NCBI GenBank assembly: GCA_023443625.1
Contig: JAEZTQ010000112.1
Coordinates: forward strand, 62,001 to 126,000
Reading direction: 5' to 3'
Length of the DNA stretch: 64,000 bases
Source of the DNA: Bacillota bacterium
GTDB lineage: Bacteria; Bacillota_A; Clostridia; Lachnospirales; Lachnospiraceae
Shown here: positions 35,541-45,500 of the stretch, piece by piece
Layout: each line of letters opens with the position of its first letter
How positions within the stretch are numbered: the first letter of the stretch is position 1
Notes under the pieces: model-generated
Told to the model about the DNA's origin: nothing
Seen by the model: only the letters and a program-made list of their open reading frames with translations
The model's database searches: none
Program-made: the position numbers and the translations under genes

Positions 35541-37007
35541 TTATTTTAAAGTAGGGTTTTTCCCCAAAGTGACCTTAACTGTCCCTTCTTCATATTCCCC
35601 ATCCGAATTACGCATATAGGTTATATCCACTTCAGTACCTACCCTTAGACTGTTGATTTTATCTTTCAGCTGAGTAAAGGATGAAATACTTACATCATTT
35701 ACTTTTGTAATGATATCATCAGCCTTCAATCCGGCTTTTTCTGCTGCGCCGCCTTCTGTTATCTCATAAATGTATACACCAATGGGCATATTATAGTATT
35801 TTGAAACATCTTCAGTTACATCAGAACCTTTAATTCCAAGATAACCTTGCTCCTCTTCACTTAAAATTTCACGCTCCATTAGTTCCTTAATAATTGGTGT
35901 TGCCATGGAAATAGGAATTGCATACCCCATACCTTCTACTTCCTCCGAAGCATATTTCACCGTATTGATACCAATAACTTCACCTTCTATATTAATTAAC
36001 GCACCTCCGCTGTTACCCGGGTTAATGGCAGCATCTGTCTGTAAAAAAGTCATATTCTTAATAGCATAACCATCGGATACCTGAACCTCACGATCCTTAG
36101 CACTGATATATCCCACTGTAACCGTCTGTCCGTAACCCAATGCATTACCAATTGCAATAGACAATTCACCAACCTTCACTTCGTCAGAGTTACCAAGCTT
36201 TGCTATGGTTATGGCATCTAAAGCATCTTTTTTCACTTTTGTAATATCTACGGTAACTACTGCCAGATCTGCCGTTGAATCTGCCCCCTTAATCTCTGCA
36301 ACAGCCTCAGTACCATCGGCAAACGTTACGGTAATAGTGGAAGCTCCTTCTACTACATGATTATTGGTTGCGATCAATAGTTCCTTGTCATTTTTGCCGA
36401 CCACAATACCAGAACCACTACTATCTACATCCTGTCTGTATTGCTGACCAAACCAATCCCTTGCAGTGCTCTCTGTTGTACAGTAAATTGATACAATTGA
36501 CTGCTTAACTGAAGTTGTTAAGTTTGAGATAGCAGATCTATCCTTGGTTTTCACAGAAGCCATTTGGGTATAGCCAATCTCATAATCATCTCCCGAATTT
36601 GTTTCTCTACTAGCAGACAGATAACCTTCACCTACAATATACGGCATTGCAAAATCAACTAATTTATAACAACCAAAGAAGCTTACGCCAGCAATTAGCC
36701 CAAAGCAAACTGCCTTTGTCATAAATTTAAAAACCTTAAAGCCCCTACTAGCTTTCTTTTCCTCCGGTTGCTTTATGGTATTCATATTATTTGGATTATT
36801 ATTATAATAACCGCTACCCATGTTATTGTTATACTGCCAAGAATTATTAGCCTGATTATTATAGGAATAGGAATTACCAGGTCTTTGTTCTGCCCAAAAA
36901 CTGTATTCCGGCACTCGATTATATTGATTCTGGTTATTCAAATTGCTATTTATGTTGTTATTGCTATCATCACCCTGGTATTGATTGTTATTATTAAACT
37001 CCGACAT
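35541..37007 (-). CDS. HtrA/DegP-type serine protease, membrane anchored with PDZ domain
   Basis: 488 residues. A long Asn/Tyr-rich cytoplasmic tail (1-85) precedes one transmembrane segment (about 93-114). The trypsin-like domain has the triad His217 ('TNNHVVEG'), Asp247 ('TADLAVV') and Ser333 ('GNSGGAL'). A PDZ domain (about 385-485) starts at 'GYLGIKGSDV' and includes 'AGLKADDIITKVNDV'. The family degrades or chaperones misfolded proteins at the outer face of the membrane, often under envelope stress. The Asn-rich tail is unusually long. AAGGAGAT precedes the ATG. It lies divergent from the sugar-transferase gene. Confidence 0.94.
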   Translation of the reverse strand: MSEFNNNNQYQGDDSNNNINSNLNNQNQYNRVPEYSFWAEQRPGNSYSYNNQANNSWQYNNNMGSGYYNNNPNNMNTIKQPEEKKASRGFKVFKFMTKAVCFGLIAGVSFFGCYKLVDFAMPYIVGEGYLSASRETNSGDDYEIGYTQMASVKTKDRSAISNLTTSVKQSIVSIYCTTESTARDWFGQQYRQDVDSSGSGIVVGKNDKELLIATNNHVVEGASTITVTFADGTEAVAEIKGADSTADLAVVTVDITKVKKDALDAITIAKLGNSDEVKVGELSIAIGNALGYGQTVTVGYISAKDREVQVSDGYAIKNMTFLQTDAAINPGNSGGALINIEGEVIGINTVKYASEEVEGMGYAIPISMATPIIKELMEREILSEEEQGYLGIKGSDVTEDVSKYYNMPIGVYIYEITEGGAAEKAGLKADDIITKVNDVSISSFTQLKDKINSLRVGTEVDITYMRNSDGEYEEGTVKVTLGKNPTLK

Positions 37008-37156
37008 TACGAATCTCCTTTCATATAATTTTATCTCTTATCCTTATACTATATAAAGAAAGTGTAACAAAATATTGTGACTAGATTGTGAAAAAAATTA
37101 GAATAAAAAATGAAAAGACAGAGAAATGTAACATATTCTTAAGAAAGATTTTGTTG

Positions 37157-37185
37157 TTGAAATCCATAATATCATGTATTATATT
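37157..37185 (+). promoter_or_regulatory. Promoter of the sugar transferase-LCP unit
   Basis: TTGAAA (37157-37162), 17 bases, TATATT (37180-37185) on the plus strand, about 75 bases before the start codon. Confidence 0.65.
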
Positions 37186-37259
37186 AGAGAAGTTACTTAA
37201 GTTACTCATTGGTAATGTGACTAAAAAACACATCAGCAATAATCAAAGTAGGGATTAAT

Positions 37260-38684
37260 ATGATAAAAGACAATCAAAAAATGTTTAATAGATTGCACGT
37301 CCTTGTGGACGCTTGCCTAATAGCTATCTCCTATCTGCTAACCTATTACCTTAGGTTTGAAAGCATTATACCAAAACTAATTAGCTTTCTTAGGGCAGAA
37401 CCAGGAACTTATTTACCCTTTCAGGAATATGCCAAGAGGGTCGTTTTTGTGGTTCCTCTTTATTTATTTGTTTATTATTTTTCCCATCTTTATACCCCAA
37501 AACGAGGCAGACGCAATTCTTCTGAGTTTTTTAATCTCTTTGTAGCCAACATAATAGGCAGTACTTTTTTTACTTCATATTTATTCTTGTTAAAAGCAAA
37601 AGACTATTCACGATACTATGTCTTCTTATTCTTTTTTCTAAACTTTGCCTTCGGCCTAGCCTTCCGTATGCTTTTAGCTCACGTACTCAGGGTTGCTCGT
37701 AGAAAAGGCTATAATTTAAAGCATGTTCTTCTAGTTGGATATGGACAAGCAACAGAAGCTTATATTGACCGTATATTTGCTAACCCACAATGGGGATACT
37801 ATATTCATGGTATCTTAGATGATACTATGGAAATAGGTACCATGTATAAGAAAGTACCTGTGATTGGCACCATCACTAATTTAAGTGCGTTTTTGTCAAA
37901 AATGACTTTGGATGAGATTGCCATTACTCTTTGTGTTAAAGAATATGAAAAGCTTGAAAAGATTGTTGGCATCTGCGAGAAATCTGGTGTCCACACTAAA
38001 TTTGTTCCCGATTATTATAGCTTTATTCCTACAACACCCTATACCGAAGATTTATATGGGCTGCCTGTAATTAATATACGTAATGTACCTTTAAGCAATA
38101 CCTATAATCGAGTAATAAAACGGCTGGTTGATATCTTTGGTGCCATTGTAGCACTGATTATCTTTGGAATACCAATGCTGCTGGTAGCCTTAATTATAAA
38201 GATAACCTCGCCGGGACCCATTATCTTCTCTCAGGTACGTATTGGCAAGCATAATCAGAAGTTCAAGATGTATAAGTTTAGGTCTATGGAAATCCAGCCT
38301 GAAAAAGAGGAAAAGAAGGCATGGACAACCTTTCAGGATCCTCGTGTTACGGGTATTGGTAAATTCATTCGTAAAACTAGCATCGATGAATTACCACAGC
38401 TATTTAATGTATTAAAGGGTGATATGAGTCTCATTGGCCCCAGGCCAGAAAGACCCTTCTTTGTTGATAAATTCAAAGAAGAGATACCACGATATATGAT
38501 AAAGCACCAGGTATCTCCTGGACTTACTGGTTGGGCTCAAATCAATGGTTACCGCGGTGATACTTCAATCCGTAAACGTATTGACCATGACCTCTACTAT
38601 ATCGAAAATTGGACTTTGGCACTAGATTTCAAGATATTATTTTTAACATTCTTTAAAGGATTTATCAACAAAAATGCATACTAA
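37260..38684 (+). CDS. Undecaprenyl-phosphate sugar-1-phosphate transferase (polyprenyl glycosylphosphotransferase)
   Basis: Membrane enzyme that starts a lipid-linked polysaccharide by moving a sugar-1-phosphate onto undecaprenyl phosphate. Four to five N-terminal transmembrane helices (about 15-130), a Rossmann-like middle domain ('VLLVGYGQATEAYI'), another helix (about 285-310), then the bacterial sugar-transferase domain: 'KRLVDIFGA', 'KFRSME', 'TSIDELPQLFNVLKGDMSLIGPRPERP' and 'SPGLTGWAQINGYRG'. 474 residues matches WbaP/EpsE-type enzymes; glucose or galactose is the usual sugar. AGGGA precedes the ATG. The next plus-strand gene is an LCP ligase. Confidence 0.93.
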   Translation: MIKDNQKMFNRLHVLVDACLIAISYLLTYYLRFESIIPKLISFLRAEPGTYLPFQEYAKRVVFVVPLYLFVYYFSHLYTPKRGRRNSSEFFNLFVANIIGSTFFTSYLFLLKAKDYSRYYVFLFFFLNFAFGLAFRMLLAHVLRVARRKGYNLKHVLLVGYGQATEAYIDRIFANPQWGYYIHGILDDTMEIGTMYKKVPVIGTITNLSAFLSKMTLDEIAITLCVKEYEKLEKIVGICEKSGVHTKFVPDYYSFIPTTPYTEDLYGLPVINIRNVPLSNTYNRVIKRLVDIFGAIVALIIFGIPMLLVALIIKITSPGPIIFSQVRIGKHNQKFKMYKFRSMEIQPEKEEKKAWTTFQDPRVTGIGKFIRKTSIDELPQLFNVLKGDMSLIGPRPERPFFVDKFKEEIPRYMIKHQVSPGLTGWAQINGYRGDTSIRKRIDHDLYYIENWTLALDFKILFLTFFKGFINKNAY

Positions 38685-38771
38685 TACTACAAGTTTCCTA
38701 AGAACTGCGAATTTGGCAGCAATACACATTTACTATACTGTAAAATCCACCTCAGAAAGAAGGCTGAAAGC

Positions 38772-39791
38772 ATGGCTAATCTCAAGAAAAAAAAGAAAAA
38801 GGGCAGATTAATATTAATCTTAGTCTGTGAATTCGTAATACTTTTAATTATCCTACTTGTAATCTATTTCTATAATAAGATGAACAAGCTGCAGTTTGAT
38901 AATAGCGAGGATAAGAATATTCAAATAACCGATGAGGTTCAGATTGACGGTTATCGTAATATTGTTTTATTCGGAGTTGACTCAAGACAAAACAAATTAG
39001 AAAAAAGCACTCATAGCGATACAATTATTGTTGCTAGCATTAATAACAAGACAAAGGATGTGAAGTTAGCCTCTATCTATAGAGACACCTATGTAAAAAT
39101 TCCTGACAAGAATAAATATGATAAAATCAATGCAGCCTACTTTAGAGGAGGGTACTCCTTAGCACTTAGTACCATTAATCTAAACTTTGATCTTGATGTT
39201 AAAGAATATGTAACTGTAAATTTCCAGGCATTAGTAAATGCAATTGATTTACTGGGTGGTATTGAAATTGATGTGCAAAAGAATGAAGTAAAATACATTA
39301 ACGGCTATACCAGAGAGCTCAATCGAATCAATGGTACTAATATTGCTGGTATAAAATCCGCAGGCAATCAATTACTCAACGGTACTCAGGCAACTGCCTA
39401 TGCCAGAATTCGATATACTGCCGGCGGCGATTACAAGCGTACAGAACGTCAAAGAATTGTAATTGATAAAGTATTTGATAAACTGAAGCGTTCCGATGTC
39501 TTAACCATTAATGCCTTTATAGATGAGGTTTTTCCTAATGTATATACCAATTTAAAAAAGACTGAGCTAATAGATTTGGCTCAAGACATTTTATCCTATG
39601 ATATTGTTGACCAGACTGGCTTCCCCTTTGAACCGGATGCCCATACCTATAATAAGGTCTCCTATGTATTCCCTGTTGATCTTGCTGCAAATGTTACAAA
39701 GCTTCATGAATTCCTCTTTGATGAGCCGGCCTACGTGCCCAGTTCAACAGTTCGGACCTATTCAGAGGAGATAGAAAGTGTAAGAAAATAA
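38772..39791 (+). CDS. LytR-CpsA-Psr (LCP) family ligase
   Basis: Transfers polymers from undecaprenyl pyrophosphate carriers to peptidoglycan. 339 residues: Lys-rich cytoplasmic start, one transmembrane segment (about 13-35), then the LCP domain with 'NIVLFGVDSRQ', 'SDTIIVASIN', 'VKLASIYRDTYVKIP' (conserved Arg/Asp), 'YDKINAAYFRGG' and 'ATAYARIRYTAGGDYKRTERQ'. AGAAGG precedes the ATG. Placed 87 bases after the initiating sugar transferase, it suggests attachment of a polymer started by that enzyme or made by the nearby teichoic-acid-type genes. Confidence 0.94.
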   Translation: MANLKKKKKKGRLILILVCEFVILLIILLVIYFYNKMNKLQFDNSEDKNIQITDEVQIDGYRNIVLFGVDSRQNKLEKSTHSDTIIVASINNKTKDVKLASIYRDTYVKIPDKNKYDKINAAYFRGGYSLALSTINLNFDLDVKEYVTVNFQALVNAIDLLGGIEIDVQKNEVKYINGYTRELNRINGTNIAGIKSAGNQLLNGTQATAYARIRYTAGGDYKRTERQRIVIDKVFDKLKRSDVLTINAFIDEVFPNVYTNLKKTELIDLAQDILSYDIVDQTGFPFEPDAHTYNKVSYVFPVDLAANVTKLHEFLFDEPAYVPSSTVRTYSEEIESVRK

Positions 39792-39818
39792 CTCATACTA
39801 ATAAATTATTTTAAACAA

Positions 39819-39880
39819 AAATGAGCCCTTACAAAACTCAAAATCCATAAATCAAGAGTTTTGTAAGGGCTCATTTATAT
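39819..39880. terminator. LCP gene terminator, bidirectional
   Basis: AATGAGCCCTTACAAAACTC and its exact complement form a 20-bp stem with a 16-base loop, then TTATATTT. Its TTACAAAACT core also occurs in the rnpB terminator stem. Confidence 0.9.
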
Positions 39881-39967
39881 TTATCAAACAATCAAACCTG
39901 CTTTGTCTTCATAGGATCTACATGCCTACCCAAGTGTGAATTATGTTGATATCATTCACACTAACAG

Positions 39968-40052
39968 TACATGCCTTCCCTTTGAGTTAGTTTGTGCCGA
40001 GGATTACGCAGGCACAAACTTCTAGGTGTGAAAATTGCTTTTTATTTTCACA
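39968..40052 (-). repeat. 85-bp repeat, copy 2 (minus orientation)
   Basis: Exact reverse complement of 35356-35440. On the minus strand it begins on the base directly after the TAG stop of the Ig/DUF6273-like gene (stop at 40053-40055). The two copies enclose about 4.5 kb with htrA, the sugar transferase and the LCP gene. Confidence 0.95.
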
Positions 40053-41306
40053 CTAATCTTTAGCAATTATTCTTGGATAAGAATTCTTGCCCTCACGTAT
40101 CTCCTCACCAAAGATAATTGAGGATCGATCTAACATAATCGCTGGACGTACACCGTCATTGCGGCGACCTACAAAATGAGAATCAGTAACATTTCCAGAT
40201 GTCAGAACATGAGAAGCATATTGATTGGTTAGACCAGGAGAACGTAGCCACCAACAAGTATTTCCGTTATTCTTATTCCGATAGCCCTCCTGTAAAGCAT
40301 ATTCTGTAATAGTCATCATTCTGGTCTTACTCTTATTACGGTAACCTTTCATGAAGCCGTAAGCTGTATTGGCAACATCCTTTTTCGACAGCAGGAATAC
40401 TTTATCGACTGTATTATTACCCCCACTGCTTTCAAATTTCTTATTATCCTTATTCTTTAATTTTGTACTACGAATAGCCTTAACTTCAGATGCAGTAAAA
40501 GCCATATCCATAAAACTACTATTTAACCACTTACGAATAGAGGAGGTCTCCCAAGTCACATTTTCATAAAAATCATTATAAAATTTACTTGCTAAGCCAT
40601 ATTCCGATAATAATAATATTGTATCATCTTTAACCTCTAAAACTCTCCACAGAATTGGTTCTTTTCCGTTTTGGATATTATTATCCTGCTCAAATACACC
40701 AAAGTATACATGACTGCCCTTCCAATGGTCCTCCACAGTATAATCACTGGCATCCACTGGATTTGAAACCGGTATTTTTTCTACTTTGGCTGGTTCTACA
40801 TTCAGATAGATTAATTCTTCTTCAATACTATTTCCCACATTCACAGATACCGTAATTACTGCACTTCCCTCAGCTAATCCTTGAACCAGTCCATAGATAC
40901 CCTCTTGTTTTACTGTTACTGTTGAAAGATTACTGGACTCATAGCTTACACTTTTGTATGTACCTTTAGAAACCATAGTCCTTAGTTTAACTGTCTCGCC
41001 TACTCTAATTGAAGTAATATCTGGAGTAACAGTAATTGTTCCAGGCTTTACTATAACATCTGTTACAAAAATCCGAATCTCGTTATCAATGGATAATTTT
41101 GTCATAATTTTTGTTTCTCCTGCATTTTTTCCTATGACAAATCCACCTAATATATCAACTATATTAAGATTTAGAGATTCTATTGAGACAAGCTCTATTC
41201 CTTCATCTTCTATTTCCAGCTTTAACTTTGCAGTGTTACCGGTATAAATAGATATACTTTTGGGAACTAATGTGTCTTTTAAATCTTGATTGTTCTCTTT
41301 TATCAT
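40053..41306 (-). CDS. Ig-like (Big_2) protein with DUF6273-like C-terminal domain
   Basis: 417 residues. Two Ig-like modules fill about 10-175. The C-terminal half (about 195-415) resembles the DUF6273 family: 'VYFGVFEQDNN...PILWRVLEVKDDTILLLSEYGL', 'WETSSIRKWLNSSFMDMAFT', 'VFLLSKKDV', 'WWLRSPGL' and 'GVRPAIMLD'. This lectin-like fold is frequent in gut and soil Firmicutes; its role is unknown. No signal peptide is visible at the N-terminus, odd for a protein with Ig-like surface domains. The stop codon abuts copy 2 of the 85-bp repeat. Confidence 0.75.
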   Translation of the reverse strand: MIKENNQDLKDTLVPKSISIYTGNTAKLKLEIEDEGIELVSIESLNLNIVDILGGFVIGKNAGETKIMTKLSIDNEIRIFVTDVIVKPGTITVTPDITSIRVGETVKLRTMVSKGTYKSVSYESSNLSTVTVKQEGIYGLVQGLAEGSAVITVSVNVGNSIEEELIYLNVEPAKVEKIPVSNPVDASDYTVEDHWKGSHVYFGVFEQDNNIQNGKEPILWRVLEVKDDTILLLSEYGLASKFYNDFYENVTWETSSIRKWLNSSFMDMAFTASEVKAIRSTKLKNKDNKKFESSGGNNTVDKVFLLSKKDVANTAYGFMKGYRNKSKTRMMTITEYALQEGYRNKNNGNTCWWLRSPGLTNQYASHVLTSGNVTDSHFVGRRNDGVRPAIMLDRSSIIFGEEIREGKNSYPRIIAKD

Positions 41307-41395
41307 ATTTATCCTCCAGATCTATACCACTTTATTAAACACCCTTTACACATCAAGTCTTCACAAGCTGTTATATTATTATGTTATTTATTATA

Positions 41396-42490
41396 TTATA
41401 ACCCCAGGCTCTTTTCTAAAAATTCCAGGGAGGACTTCTTTAAAGTATCAATCCTCTTATAAAGCTCATCCTTATCATGGATTTTAAGCATTGAAAATTC
41501 AGTAAAATCGCAAGCATTATATAATATATGGGATTCCAACCCTAGGGATGTGAGTAAATCCACTGTTCTGCTGCCTGTATCAGAATGAAGCATTGATACA
41601 AAGGGTTTACCGTAAAGTATGGAAAAAACCGTTCCATGGAAGGAATTTGTAATCACACATTCTGCAGATTCAATCAGTCCTATAAATTCCCCTGTATTTG
41701 CAGTATAAAAAGGTTCTAATTCATTTGTTAAGCCAGGAACATGTCTTCTTTGAATTACGGGTAAACCCAAAGATATAGATAACTTATTGGCAAGGGATAA
41801 TACTTTATTATTTTTTTCTATCATGTATACCAAAATGTAGGGCTCCTTGATAGCACTTGGCACTTTGATGTCTTCATAGTCTTCTTTTTTAAGGAGCATG
41901 GTAGGATCTAATACTACCTCAACAGGCTTTTTGGTCAATTCCGATACTGCATCCTTAATACTACTTTCTCGGACCGATATACCCGTATAAGTATCTAGGG
42001 CTTTTCTCATACCCTCCTTGTACTTGGGATGTATATAATCACTGCCAATACTAGCTGCATAGGCAAGCTTTTTCTTGCCTCCCTTGACAAAATCCAAGTA
42101 ATAGGCGGGATTATATCCTCCAATATGATTGGGGTTCCATACCTGATCACTTCCCACTATATAGGCATCCAAATCAAGATTTGCACTTTGTAGTTCCTCA
42201 TAAGTTCTATAATCACCAATGAGTTTTAAATTCTTTTGAAGAAATTCCTGGTACTTATTATATCTTATTAAGCTTTGGCGATTAAAAACAGCTACACTTA
42301 GCTTCTTTAGTTTACGTTTTAATCCTGTCTTCATCATCATAGGATCATATAAGCTATCAATAATATCTGGATGGTAATGAATGACACCTGCATCTAAACC
42401 ATAATTTTTTAGCACCTTCTGCAGAGCCCAAGTTTGTAATGTTGCACCATAATTATTGGCACTATGAAATGTTATGACTCCGACTTTCAT
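41396..42490 (-). CDS. Polysaccharide pyruvyl transferase family protein
   Basis: 364 residues. 'GVITFHSANNYGATLQTWALQ' and 'YIVGSDQVWNP' are hallmarks of the family (PF04230), which puts pyruvyl ketals on sugars of surface polymers using phosphoenolpyruvate; members also occur in teichuronic acid and CsaB-type pathways. 'VITNSFHGTVFSILYGKPF' is the conserved C-terminal segment. GGAGGTG precedes the ATG, which lies 29 bases inside the end of the preceding glycosyltransferase gene, so the two are coupled. It is the last gene of the cluster. Confidence 0.88.
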   Translation of the reverse strand: MKVGVITFHSANNYGATLQTWALQKVLKNYGLDAGVIHYHPDIIDSLYDPMMMKTGLKRKLKKLSVAVFNRQSLIRYNKYQEFLQKNLKLIGDYRTYEELQSANLDLDAYIVGSDQVWNPNHIGGYNPAYYLDFVKGGKKKLAYAASIGSDYIHPKYKEGMRKALDTYTGISVRESSIKDAVSELTKKPVEVVLDPTMLLKKEDYEDIKVPSAIKEPYILVYMIEKNNKVLSLANKLSISLGLPVIQRRHVPGLTNELEPFYTANTGEFIGLIESAECVITNSFHGTVFSILYGKPFVSMLHSDTGSRTVDLLTSLGLESHILYNACDFTEFSMLKIHDKDELYKRIDTLKKSSLEFLEKSLGL

Positions 42491-45452
42491 GCTGTGTCAC
42501 CTCCGCTAATATATTTGTCATAGGAAATACTTTGTCTTCATTATATATGATATTGTCAGCTTTTACATTCAGCAAATTAATCTCCTTGGTAGCAACCACC
42601 TTGGTGTATCCAGGGAATTTTTTGATAAAGTATTTCACCTGTTTACGATAAGCTCTATTCTCTTTATATTTGTTGTAATTAAAATACTTAAAGTTATATA
42701 CTGTAGTATGGCTTAGGAAAGAACACATGCTTGCCACGATTGGATTAAGTTCTGAATGATGAATGACATAATCAAACTTTGCATCTCCAAAATACTTACG
42801 AATCTCTCTTCTTAATACCTTTGCCATTCGTTGATTGGTTAATCCTACACGAAGTCCCAGTTTAAGACGCATTTTACATAAGATATAATCCCTTCTTGTA
42901 TAACTTATATCATAGGCAATAGGTATATAATTTATTTCCTTCTTAAAGGTTGACAACAGCTCTGAAGCTTTCTTAACACTGTTGGTTTTCATACAAACAT
43001 AAACATCATATTGCTCTGTATCTATTTCATTAATTACATCAATCAGACGATTTGTATAATCGTCACGTTTCATTCCTTTAATAAAAATAAATACTTTTTT
43101 CTTAGGATTAGGCTGAGCTTTACTCACAACAAAATCATTAAGCTCTTTTGTTTGACCGAAGAGAAGGGTCTCACAAACCTGCCTTGGAGTATTCATAGAA
43201 TCATAGGAACAGAATTGCTTATGGAATTCTGGATAATAAGGGGCTGCATCATTATCCTGCATATCCGCCTTTCCGGCAGAATTGATTTCCTCCATGAGCT
43301 CTTGGACAGTATCCGCTTTAGGAAGCTCCAGTGCCTCCAAATCAATATAAAGACCTCTTCCTGCTAGATATTCCTCCCTGTCATAAGTAAAGAGAATTAT
43401 CTTTCTCTTTGTTACACCATAATCAAACATTATACTGGAATAATCCGTAACCAGAACATCGCTGGCATTTAGGAAATCATAGGTTTCATAGGTGGCAGGA
43501 AATTCTTTGATACGCTTAAATTCACTGCAATCTATCTGGTCTTTAACGAAAGGATGGAGTTTTACATAGAATACCTGCTTATCTGTAAGTTGACTATCAA
43601 TTGTTTCAAAATAAGAAGTAAGCTGCTCTATCTGCTTTGCTGTATCCTTTTGATGAAGCAATCCTCTCCAGGTGGGCATATATACAATCACTTGCTTATC
43701 AGTAAGTTCAAACTCCTTCCTAATCTCATGGTAGCGATTCTTTTGAAGAAATACGGAGTTTCTTGGATAACCGGATAATAATATTGTTCCCGGATAAAGG
43801 TCCTTTATCATATAATCTTCCAAAAAGATATCTTTGGAAAACTCATTTTGGTATAATAAATAATCTGCTATGAGGAAGTTTCTCTGTACATTCCCAAGGG
43901 CATATTCTCTCTGTGGCACAATCCTTCCCATAGCCTTTAATGGAGTACCGTGCCAGGTATTTAAATAAACTTGATCCTTCTTTTTAATAAAATAAGGAGG
44001 AAAACTTGTGTCTGTAACAAGATATTTTGCTGTAGCCAGGGCTCTCATATATGCTTTAGAACGTATCTCTATCATAGTTACATTATTAATATCATAACTT
44101 TCTAACAAGGCCTTGTATTGCTCCATATAGCTTGGTTCCATAGCCAATAATACACGATAGGAGGAATAGTTGTCTTTCGTTAATTCTTTAATAAGAGCAA
44201 AGATATTACCGGCAATATCCTCTCCATGCTTTGATTCAAAGAGAATATCCTTAGGTGCCACAGGCAGTTTTTCATACATCCTGGTATAATAAACAGAACC
44301 GCTTTGAGCAAGAATAGCAAGCAAAGGAAATTTCTTCTTTATTAATCCAAGTCTATTATTACTGCCCTTGAACTTTTTAATTCTTCTCTTCCACTTCTTC
44401 TTCTCTTTTCTCTGTTCCTTAACAATGTCAGCTACGAATTTTGGGGTCACTTCACGAATTTTCGTTAATCGTATCATTTTCTTCTTGTCTGTATATAACT
44501 TTAATCTCTCTTTTAAGGCTCCTGAGGAATATTTTAGATAATGATTGTTACGCCAATTTGGTAATTCCTTATCCAAAAACTCCTGGGTCTTTCTAATAAT
44601 CTCAAGCTTAATGTCCAGCTTTCCCTTGTTACCTTCTTTGAACAAGGCTCCATAGCGATAGAGAAAATGTCTTGTACAGATATATTCAAGCTCGTCATAA
44701 TACACTTCCATATAACCATGCTTTTTCATAAAGTCAAATACTAATTGAAAAGCCTTAACTATATCAAGGGTTTGCTCAGAAAAACTGTTAAGAAAACCCC
44801 CTTGGGTGGTTCTACGATAATTATACAAGGGTTCTTCAACAACACCAATACTATTAGCTTTGCAACAAGCTTCAAATACCAGTACCAGGTCCTCAAATCT
44901 CATATTCTCCGGAAACTCTAATCCATCCAGAATACTTCTTCTAAACAACTTGTCCCAGGGGAAAGGAGATATGTGGGCTAATTCATATTTGTTTTCCTGT
45001 AATTTAAAATTACGATTAATTAAAAAAGTTCCTGTAATTTCCTTCTTCTGCTCACCTATATGTTCTCTTTCATATACATTATATCTACCACAAATAACGA
45101 TATCATTATTGTCTTTCATTGCTTTTTCATAGAGTTTCTCGCACATATCCGGCTCAATAAAATCATCGCTATCTACAAAGAGAATATATTCACCCGACGC
45201 TCTCTTAAGGCCATAATTTCTTGCATGACTTACACCACGATTTTCTGTGGAAAACACCTTCATTCTATCAGGATATCGTTTTTGATATTCCTCTAAGATA
45301 CTTAAAGAGTTATCCTTAGTTCCGTCATTTACTACTACAATCTCTATGCCCTCTAATGTTTGGTTAATAATACTGTCCAGACAGGCTGGCAAATATCGCT
45401 CTACATTATAAACCGGCATTATTATGCTTATTTTATAGTTCGATTTTTCCAC
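42462..45452 (-). CDS. Three-part glycosyltransferase: GT2, CDP-glycerol glycerophosphotransferase and C-terminal GT-like domain
   Basis: 996 residues. A GT2 domain (1 to about 230) has 'SIIMPVYNVERYLPACLDSI', 'VVNDGTKDNS' and 'YILFVDSDDFIE' (DxD-type). The middle (about 390-765) is a TagF-like glycerophosphotransferase with 'YLNTWHGTPLKAMGR', 'VIVYMPTWRG', 'KLHPFV' and 'VLVTDYSSIMFDYG'. The last ~210 residues start 'KKVFIFIKGMKRDDYTNRL' and look like the N-terminal half of a GT4-type fold. It likely builds or decorates a glycerol-phosphate polymer. No transmembrane helix was seen, so it acts at the inner membrane face. Confidence 0.88.
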   Translation of the reverse strand: MEKSNYKISIIMPVYNVERYLPACLDSIINQTLEGIEIVVVNDGTKDNSLSILEEYQKRYPDRMKVFSTENRGVSHARNYGLKRASGEYILFVDSDDFIEPDMCEKLYEKAMKDNNDIVICGRYNVYEREHIGEQKKEITGTFLINRNFKLQENKYELAHISPFPWDKLFRRSILDGLEFPENMRFEDLVLVFEACCKANSIGVVEEPLYNYRRTTQGGFLNSFSEQTLDIVKAFQLVFDFMKKHGYMEVYYDELEYICTRHFLYRYGALFKEGNKGKLDIKLEIIRKTQEFLDKELPNWRNNHYLKYSSGALKERLKLYTDKKKMIRLTKIREVTPKFVADIVKEQRKEKKKWKRRIKKFKGSNNRLGLIKKKFPLLAILAQSGSVYYTRMYEKLPVAPKDILFESKHGEDIAGNIFALIKELTKDNYSSYRVLLAMEPSYMEQYKALLESYDINNVTMIEIRSKAYMRALATAKYLVTDTSFPPYFIKKKDQVYLNTWHGTPLKAMGRIVPQREYALGNVQRNFLIADYLLYQNEFSKDIFLEDYMIKDLYPGTILLSGYPRNSVFLQKNRYHEIRKEFELTDKQVIVYMPTWRGLLHQKDTAKQIEQLTSYFETIDSQLTDKQVFYVKLHPFVKDQIDCSEFKRIKEFPATYETYDFLNASDVLVTDYSSIMFDYGVTKRKIILFTYDREEYLAGRGLYIDLEALELPKADTVQELMEEINSAGKADMQDNDAAPYYPEFHKQFCSYDSMNTPRQVCETLLFGQTKELNDFVVSKAQPNPKKKVFIFIKGMKRDDYTNRLIDVINEIDTEQYDVYVCMKTNSVKKASELLSTFKKEINYIPIAYDISYTRRDYILCKMRLKLGLRVGLTNQRMAKVLRREIRKYFGDAKFDYVIHHSELNPIVASMCSFLSHTTVYNFKYFNYNKYKENRAYRKQVKYFIKKFPGYTKVVATKEINLLNVKADNIIYNEDKVFPMTNILAEVTQHESRSHNIS

Positions 45453-45500
45453 TTAACATTCCCTCCAAATATGATTTATGTCATTTCCCATATCTACCGG

